Below are positions 57,407-64,000 of a stretch of DNA of 64,000 bases, one piece after another (the first letter of the stretch is position 1; each line of letters begins with the position of its first letter). A program made the position numbers and the translations under genes. The notes below the pieces were generated by a model. It was not told the DNA's origin. It searched no databases and worked only from the letters and a program-made list of their open reading frames with translations. This stretch comes from Aegilops tauschii subsp. strangulata (lineage: Eukaryota; Streptophyta; Magnoliopsida; Poales; Poaceae), in contig NC_053037.3 in NCBI RefSeq assembly GCF_002575655.3, positions 450,585,793 to 450,649,792 on the forward strand. The letters are read 5' to 3'.

Positions 57407-58942
57407 GTATCGGGTATGGGCACTCCCCTTGGCAACTGCCAAGCTTGGGGGAGGTGCCCCGGTATCGTATTACCATCACACTCCTATCTTTACCGTTTTT
57501 CTTAGTTCGATCCTTTTGGTAATATCTTGATCTAGTAGAATAAAGTTTTAGTATGATCTAGTTTTGAGTTTTGCTTTATGATCCTTCTATGTAATCGAGT
57601 CCGTGAGCTATATATAATAAAGATTAGTGTTGAGTCAAGGGCTTGATTATCTTGGTATGATCTTGAGGGAATAATAGAGAAAGAATAAAAAGAAGTAAAG
57701 AGATCATATTGATCTTATGGACAGTAATGGCTTCAATACATAAACAGTATGATGAATAAAAGTTGTTGAGAGTTGACAAACATAGTTTGGGTCATCGTTG
57801 CAATCAATAGGAAGTAATAAAGAAAGAGAAGTTTTCACATACAAATATACTATCTTGGACATCTTTTATGATTGTGAGCACTCATTAAAGTATGGCATGC
57901 TAAAGAGTTGATGTTGGACAAGGAAGACAACGTAATGGGTTATGTTTTCTTATATCCGAAATAAAGTATATTGCCATGGATCATCCAACATGTTGAGCTT
58001 GCCTTTCCCTCTCATGCTAGCCAAATTCTTTGCACGAAGTAGAGAGACTACTTGTGCTTCCGAATACCCTTAAACACAGTTTTGCCATGAGTGTCCACCA
58101 TATCTACCTATGGATTGAGTAAGATCCTTCAAGTAAGTTGTCATTGTTGCATGCAATAAAAATTGCTCTCTAAATATGTATGGTTTATTAGTGTGGAGAA
58201 AGTAAGCTTTATACGATCTTGTGATATGGAAGCAATAAAAGCGAAGGACTGCATAATAAAGGTCCATATCACAAGTCGCAATATAAAGTGACGTTCTTTC
58301 GCATTAAGATCTTGTGCATCCAACCACAAAAGCACATGACAACTCTGCGAAGGGCCTATCTTTTACTTTTGTCTTATACCTTATGCAAGAGTCATGGTGA
58401 TCTTCACCTTTCCTTTTTACATTTTATCCATTGGCAAGCACATTGTGTTGGAAAGATCCTGATATATATATCCAATTGGATGTAAGTTAGCATGAATTAT
58501 TATTGTTGACATTACCCTTGAGGTAAAAGGTTGGGAGGCAACACTATAAGCCCCTATGTTTCTTTGTGTCCGATTAAAACTCCATACCCATAAAGTATTG
58601 CGTGAGTGTTAGCAATTGTGAAAGACTAAATGATAGTTGAGTATGTGGACTTCCTGAAAAGCTCTTATATTGACTCTTTCCGATGTTATGATAAATTGCA
58701 ATTGCCTCAATGACCGAGATCATAGTTTGTTAGTTCTCAATGAAGTTTCGGATTCATACTTGACATTGTGAATAGATTATTACATGAGCATAAGAAATCA
58801 TATGACAATATCCATATATGTTGTTGTTATAAGAATGATCATGATGCCCTCATGTCCGTATTCTATTTTATCGACACCTCTACCTCTAAACATGTGGACA
58901 TATTTATCGTTATCGGCTTCTGCTTGAGGACAAGCGAGGTCT
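57407..58942 (+). other. 3' untranslated region of C
   Basis: It closely matches 12458-13998 of E1, including the internal CCAAGCTTGGGGGAG near 57440. No supported ORF. Confidence 0.7.
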
Positions 58943-58956
58943 AAGCTTGGGGGAGT
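58943..58956 (+). other. Polypurine tract of C
   Basis: AAGCTTGGGGGAGT immediately before the 3' LTR. Confidence 0.85.
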
Positions 58957-60262
58957 TGATACGTCCATTTTGCATGATGCTTTTATATCGATATTTATTG
59001 CATTATGGGTTGTTATTACACGTTATGTCACAATACTTATGCCTTTTCTCTCTTATTTTACAAGGTTTACATGAAGAGGGAGAATGCCAGCAGCTGGAAT
59101 TCTAGGCTGGAAAAGGAGCAAATATTAGAGACCTATTTTGCACAGCTCCAAAAGTCCTGAAACTTCACGGAGGCACGTTTCAGAATTAATACAAAATACT
59201 GGCGAAAGAATCCACCAGAGGGGGCCCACACCCTGGCCACGAGGGTGGGGGGCGCCCCCTACCCCCCTGGGCGCGTCCCCCTGCCTCGTGGGCCCCCTGG
59301 CAGGCTTCCGGTGCCCATCTTCTGCTATATGAAGTCTTTTACCCTGGAAAAAATCATAAGCAAGCTTTCGGGACGAAACACCGCCGCCACGAGGCGGAAC
59401 CTTGGCGGAACCAATCTAGGGCTCCGGCGGAGCTGTTCTGCCGGGAACACTTCCCTCCGGGAGGGGGAAATCATCGCCATCGTCATCACCAACGATCCTC
59501 TCATCGGGAGGGGGTCAATCTCCATCAACATCTTCACCAGCACCATCTCCTCTAAAACCCTAGTTCATCTCTTGTATCCAATGTTTGTCCCAAAGCCTTA
59601 GATTGGTACCTGTGGGTTGCTAGTAGTGTTGATTACTCCTTGTAGTTGATGCTAGTTGGTTTATTTGGTGGAAGATCATATGTTCAGATCCTTTATGCAT
59701 ATTAATAACCCTCTGATTATGAACATGAATATGATTTGTGAGTAGTTACGTTTGTTCCTGAGGACATGGGAGAAGTCTTGCTATAAGTAGTCATGTGAAT
59801 TTGGTATTCGTTCGATATTTTGATGAGATGTATGTTGCCTTTCCTCTAGTGGTGTTATGTGAACGTCGACTACATGACACTTCACCATTGTTTGGGCCTA
59901 GAGGAAGGAATTGGGAAGTAATAAGTAGATGATGGGTTGCTAGAGTGACAGAAGCTTAAACCCTAGTTTATGAGTTGCTTCGTAAGGGGCTGATTTGGAT
60001 CCATATGTTTCATGCTATGGTTAGGTTTACCTTAATACTTCTCTTGTAGTTGCGGATGCTTGCAATAGGGGTTAATCATAAGTGGGATGCTTGTCCAAGA
60101 AAGGACAGCACCCAAGCACCGGTCCACCCACATACGAAATTATCAAAGTAACGAACGCGAATCATATGAGCGTGATGAAAACTAGCTTGACGATAATTCC
60201 CATGTGTCTTCGAGAGCACTTTTCTCTATATAAGAGTTTGTCCAGGTTTGTCCTTTGCTACA
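58957..60262 (+). repeat. Shortened 3' LTR of C, ends at an internal CA
   Basis: 1306 bp, matching 50213-51516. It ends TTTGCTACA and is followed by the target duplication AGGCG. TATATAAG at 60227-60234 lies about 30 bases before the end. Confidence 0.92.
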
Positions 60263-60708
60263 AGGCGTGCTTCGCTGCACGTTTCCCTCAAGAGGGCACA
60301 AGGCGAGGAGCGCCGAGTGCTCAGGAGTTCATCACCCGGGCGATCCAGGATCTTCAGGAAGCAAGGACCATGCACGACAACCGCCGCCCACCACCCGGCG
60401 CAGCTCCCCATCCTGGCAAGGACAGCAGGCTGCGCGTTTGCGTCGACATTCCAGGGCTCAACAGGGCCACATCTCAGGAGCGCTTCTGGCCTTCGCACGT
60501 TGGCCGGTGCGAGGGTCCACCTCACAGCTATGTCCGCATGCCGTTTGGCCTGCCGAACGCGGCTGTCACCTACCAGCATCATCTACGGAGCATCCTGGCG
60601 GCTCAGGAGGCCAGGCATCACGCAGTCCTGGCAGAGATGGTGACGGTCCTCAAGGAACCACCCGAGCCCCCAGAGCCTCCTGAGCCTCAGGGCCCTGGTG
60701 GTTCGTGA
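60263..60708 (+). pseudogene. Reverse-transcriptase-like remnant of element B
   Basis: It continues the frame left at 50212. It reads CFAARFPQEGTRRGAPS, a helix AIQDLQEARTMHD, then the start of reverse transcriptase RLRVCVDIPGLNRATSQERF and, almost at once, HSYVRMPFGLPNAAVTYQHH. The stretch with the first catalytic Asp is missing between these two blocks, and no YxDD follows before the stop at 60706-60708. This is probably an internal deletion of the whole family rather than of this copy only, since the joint reads smoothly. Confidence 0.7.
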
Positions 60709-62010
60709 GGAGCGACCTCTTCAGAGCGTACCTCCAGCTACCTCAACACTCCTTCGAGAACGGAACCAGGTGACATTTTCCGGTTTACTCAGCTGGGAGC
60801 GCCCCTCGGGCTGCATCATTCCTAGGTCGCACAGGCCTGTCCCTGCGGCATGTACCTTTTTACATCTTTAGCTTACTCTGTTGGGGGCGCCCCTCGGGCT
60901 GCATCATCCCCAGACCGCTCGGGTCCGTCCCACTGGCATGTATCGTTCTTGCATCTATCTAAGCTAGCTTATCTCCCCGTGTGGTTTTCCTACGACTATC
61001 ACTTGTTTGATTACATCTTGTGGCATCTCGCGTTGCTGACCGATCTTCTGTTTACCCCACGGCGAGAGCTCCACACATCGGCACGACGCTTGTGCTCGGG
61101 TCCGTCCCTGCAACACTGATAAACCTGAGAGATCAAGCTCTAGCTCGCGGCCCACTCCGCGCACATCACCTGATCAGATCCTCAGTGCCTTCGCCTTCTT
61201 GTGGAACAATCGACAGCTGGGTAACCAACGCGATCACGGGCTATATTCCCTCTCCAACTAACTCGCAGGAATCTCCGGAGCGCCAGCTACTGATGGCCCA
61301 TCAGCTCGTTCCTTCTCTCGTGCCACCCGCTTGCGCGTGAAAGGGGGGCTCCTGAGCATCACGCCTCAGAAGCTCTTACTGACTCTCCAGTCCTCACCCC
61401 CTGGCCTTGACCACGGCATCGCGACCTGTCATACCAGCGGCGGCTGAGCCTTGCTCGAGGGTCGGGACCCGAGAACGCAGAGCACTCAGGAGGGCACGAG
61501 ATGAGTAGGGATCTAACATGAGCCAGACCTAGTAGCACCACCACCGACGCACGAGCCAGGCGCAGCACAGGGACTCGACCCAGGATCGCCAAAGATAAGT
61601 CATGCATTCAAGCTGGCCCAACGCTGAGACACAGAATTCCTAGCTCATGCAGCCTTGTTGCGGCGACGCTGCTTACCTTTCCTACCTTCCGGGAGTCGTT
61701 TGCACGCTAAAGGGGACCTCCTGAGCATCGCGCCTCAGGGGCTCTTACCGGACCTCAGGCCGCTCACCTCCTGGCCTTGACCACGGCATCGCAACCTGGC
61801 ATACCAGCGATGGCTGAAAACTGCCTGGGGACTGGGGCCTGTCAGCGTAGAGCGCCGAGCTGCCGCAGGGATGGAAAGGGGGGACCGAGCCGGAGCAAGA
61901 CGTGCGAACATAAGCTTTTTAATGGGGATAATATTAACGCAAAAGGCACTACAGATTCCTTACACACCCCGTGGGGTCCATCTTAATTCCTCGCAGGGAA
62001 CAAAAGGAAA
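60709..62010 (+). other. Non-coding, internally repeated part of element B
   Basis: Two adjacent copies with a period of about 96 bases occur at 60785-60965 (GCGCCCCTCGGGCTGCATCAT, CGGGTCCGTCCC type). A second pair is about 375 bases apart (61337-61450 and 61708-61815), sharing AAAGGGG.(G/A)CTCCTGAGCATC.CGCCTCAG and CTGGCCTTGACCACGGCATCGC. No ORF is supported. Confidence 0.65.
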
Positions 62011-62014
62011 AAAA

Positions 62015-62948
62015 CTATCGGAAGCTATAACTACGGGTGCTGCCACTGACGCCATCATCAATAGTGGGCCACGGGAGGCCGACGCCCACCCCATCCAAAT
62101 CAGCGTCGGCGGCCGCGCACGCTGCTGCTTTGCTCCGGGCACGGCGAGAGCTCTGGGGCACGTAGCTGTCGTCGCTCGTCTCCGGAGTCTCGTAGGGCTC
62201 AGGAGAGTCGCTCGACTCCCAAGCGCCACAGCTGCTCCCAGAGGAACTGCTGGCGCGGCCGGTGGCAGGCCCGTCTCCTGCCGCTGCGCCGTCCCGGCGG
62301 CCTCCTCCGGGGCAGCACTCGAGGCGGCGGCCTTCCTCGTCGAAGTCCTTGAAGAACATCGTGGAGGCGCCATTGTATTCGAAGTGGATGGCGAGAGCGC
62401 CCTCCACACGGCAAACTCAGGCGACCTCACCCCATCCGCGGGTCATGAAGATCTTGCCCGGGGAGACGACCTCAACTTCCGCCCCCGTGGCCGGGGCATC
62501 ACACTCAGCATGCTGCAGCCACAGCTCGAGGGGGCCCCTCGGCAGCATCTCGGCAGAGAAGAACTGCGGGAAGCGAATCCAGGAGCGCGGGGGCATCGCT
62601 GCCCAGACCACCAGTTCGCGCGAGGAGCCCACGGCGTGGGTTCCTGGGGCGGCGGCGCGCACCACCGCGGTGTGGTCGGCGTGGATTGCCTCCTCCTCCT
62701 CCGAAGCCCTCTACCTAGGCGTACAAAGGCAGCGGATATCCGGGAGGGGGCCGCTCATGCCAAGGCCTCGTCACCTCTGGCCTCACGACGACGTCGCGGC
62801 AGCGGGCCAACCTCTTCTTCGGCGGGAGTGGACCCGGCTCATCAGGGGGGCTTTTCCCTTCTCGGCGGCCGAGAATCTCCGTATCGACGCCATGGGTGTC
62901 GCTGCTAGCAGTGAAACGAGGAGCAAGGAAGAAGAAGCAAGCGGAACG
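62015..62948 (-). pseudogene. Antisense gene of element B with a B3-like DNA-binding domain
   Basis: The likely start MASIRRFSAAEKGKAPL lies near 62893. A basic segment SRRRRGWPAAATSS and, after a frameshift, RPWHERPPPGYPLPLYA follow. From 62665 the frame reads PRSWIRFPQFFSAEMLPRG, LELWLQHAE, VEVVSPGKIFMTRGWGEVA, a TGA at 62419-62417, and in the same frame VEGALAIHFEYNGASTMFFK and DFDEEGRRLE. This order of strands, with GK..M.RGW..., then L..HF.Y.G...F...FD, is that of a plant B3 domain (REM type). An acidic Ser-rich tail follows. The TGA is probably a decayed CGA. A nuclear DNA-binding role is inferred from the family. Confidence 0.55.
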
Positions 62949-63199
62949 GAGGAAGAGATGGGCGACGGGGGCACCGCCCCCCTCCCCATTTATAGCAGGA
63001 GGAGGCCAACCGCCGGCCTCCACGATCGCAGGTAATGATGGCTTTTCTGCATGCACCAGGGACTCGTCAAGTCGGGCAGTTGCCGAGGCAGCGTGGGGAA
63101 GCGGAGACACTCACGTCCCGTCAGTCGCCATGCGTCAATCAAGGCCGCAGGCGGTTGGGGCCCGCGGCGCTCCGCACTTGCCCCTTGGCTTCGCCTCAA

Positions 63200-63235
63200 A
63201 GCCAAGTCCAAGCGCGCCTTGGGCCCGGGGGCTAC
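63200..63235 (+). other. Polypurine tract region of element B
   Basis: GGGCCCGGGGGCTAC directly precedes the 3' LTR at 63236. It is G-rich rather than purely purine. Confidence 0.55.
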
Positions 63236-64000
63236 TGTCAGCATTCTGGGAACGGGGGTCCCCAGACTTGCCTGCCTGCGGCCCACGGCGTGGCTCCACT
63301 AGCGGCCTGGTACGACCCATCTTCTCCAGCAGACACTCAAGACCCTCGCGAGGGGCCAAGCCTCACGAGGCGGGCGGCATAAGACCTCCTCAGGGGCAGC
63401 CTCACTAGGCTGGCTCGCGAGGAGCAGAGAGATCAAGGCGAGGGGCACCTCATGAGGTTCCCGTGACATGAGCCATGACGACCAAGGCCAGGCGGGCGCC
63501 AGCGGACGCAGAGTACTGGTTTCCTCTTCGGTGCTAAAGGAGCAGGCGCAAGCGAGGAGTCCCGAGGCGTCAGGCAAAGGCTTCCATATCGGTGCAACGA
63601 GACCAAGACCAACAGGACGGCAGGATGGAGGTCATCGCAGAGCCCACGACGGCGTCACCACCGGAGCCTTTGGCAGGCGAAGACCACCTTTTGTCAGGAT
63701 AGCTTGTACTAGCTGTCCCCCTTCAAATTGGCCGTTGTGGGATCCCTTCCCGCCTAATATTTGGGAAGAGGACCCGAGCCTCTATAAATAGGACTAGCCA
63801 CCACTGTAGGAGGCAACTGATTTGGCCCCAATGGATCCGGGATCAGATCCATTCCACCCACACACACAAGCTCACCGAGCTCAAGAACACCTCTCTTCAG
63901 GAGGTAGTTCTTCCCTTGTACTTGTTCATCCCCAGCCTACTAGGCAATCCACCACACCACACTGGAGTAGGGTATTACACCACATCGGTGGCCCGAACCG
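63236..64000 (+). repeat. 3' LTR of element B, cut by the window end
   Basis: TGTCAGCATTCTGGGAACGGGGGTCCCC onward matches 39691-40430 base for base with scattered changes. TATAAATA at 63783-63790. About 130 bases are missing beyond the window. Confidence 0.93.

Larger units (their letters stand above)
50213..60262 (+). mobile_element. Element C: Gypsy-type LTR retrotransposon of the E1 family, with shortened 3' LTR
   Basis: The 5' LTR is 50213-51734 and the 3' LTR is 58957-60262, which lacks the last 218 bases of the 5' copy. The element is flanked by perfect AGGCG duplications and the B reading frame is continuous across them, so both ends are genuine. The gene order is gag, protease, reverse transcriptase, RNase H, integrase, extra ORF, polypurine tract. 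It carries frameshifts near 53108, 53895, 55030, 55905 and 56305, stops at 53250, 53544 and 55580, and a lost catalytic Asp in integrase. Confidence 0.93.
39691..64000 (+). mobile_element. Element B: Gypsy-type LTR retrotransposon with nested D and C, 3' LTR runs off the window
   Basis: The 5' LTR is 39691-40585 and the 3' LTR starts at 63236 (765 bases seen). The coding order is gag, protease and a shortened reverse transcriptase, then a non-coding stretch and an antisense gene before the 3' LTR. Without D and C the visible element is about 7.2 kb. ATCCA precedes the 5' LTR; the right duplication is outside. The antisense gene between pol and the 3' LTR recalls Tat-lineage elements such as maize Grande (inference). 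No integrase is seen, so it is non-autonomous. Confidence 0.9.

Noticed and set aside
60226..60683. Three overlapping ORFs of 118-142 residues
   Set aside because: Shadows of the reverse-transcriptase remnant of B in GC-rich sequence.

Overview
The window is a stretch of large, repeat-rich grass DNA. It is almost certainly from the wheat/Aegilops/barley group (Triticeae): it is built from nested LTR retrotransposons with TGATACG-type ends, a very large CACTA transposon, Stowaway and Tourist-like MITEs, and intron-bearing gene relics. I see no intact host gene, no rRNA and no convincing tRNA. Every long coding region belongs to a transposable element or to a gene carried by one, and nearly all are broken.

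Layout, outermost layer first. Element A is a non-autonomous Gypsy-type LTR element. Its 5' LTR is already running at base 1, is split by the CACTA insertion and resumes at 32881-33242. Its internal region is 33243-37326 and its 3' LTR is 37327-38946. The CACTA element fills 880-32877, with TIR CACTACAAAAAAA and a 3-bp target duplication AGG. It carries repeat-rich arms, a TATA-box gene (from 4984), a copia gag scrap, a minus-strand multi-exon gene relic (about 17.1-20.1 kb) and a plus-strand multi-exon gene relic with tandemly duplicated exons (about 26.1-31.4 kb). The TATA-box gene was split by Gypsy element E1 (5424-15505, duplication GCCTA).

Right of A lies a 740-bp scrap of an older CACTA protein gene (38947-39690). 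It was invaded by element B (39691 to beyond 64000), a different Gypsy lineage whose 3' LTR runs off the window. B was itself hit twice. Element D (41731-48774, non-autonomous) sits in its gag gene. Element C (50213-60262, same family as E1) sits in its pol gene. With D and C removed on paper, B's reading frame continues across both junctions.

E1 and C are autonomous-type elements with gag, protease, reverse transcriptase, RNase H, integrase with a GPY/F end and one extra downstream ORF. A tRNA-Asp primer site and this gene order suggest the Athila lineage (inference). Both carry frameshifts and stops. A and D lack pol but share the ends, primer site and polypurine tract with E1/C, so they may depend on such elements.

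The most notable observations are: (1) element C has a 3' LTR that stops at a CA just downstream of the LTR TATA box, about where R should begin, yet has a perfect 5-bp target duplication; (2) E1 and C carry entirely different extra ORFs between nearly identical flanks; (3) element B carries an antisense gene whose product reads as a B3-type DNA-binding domain; (4) the CACTA carries divergently oriented genes with repeated exon modules, one resembling the linker and start of a B3 domain.
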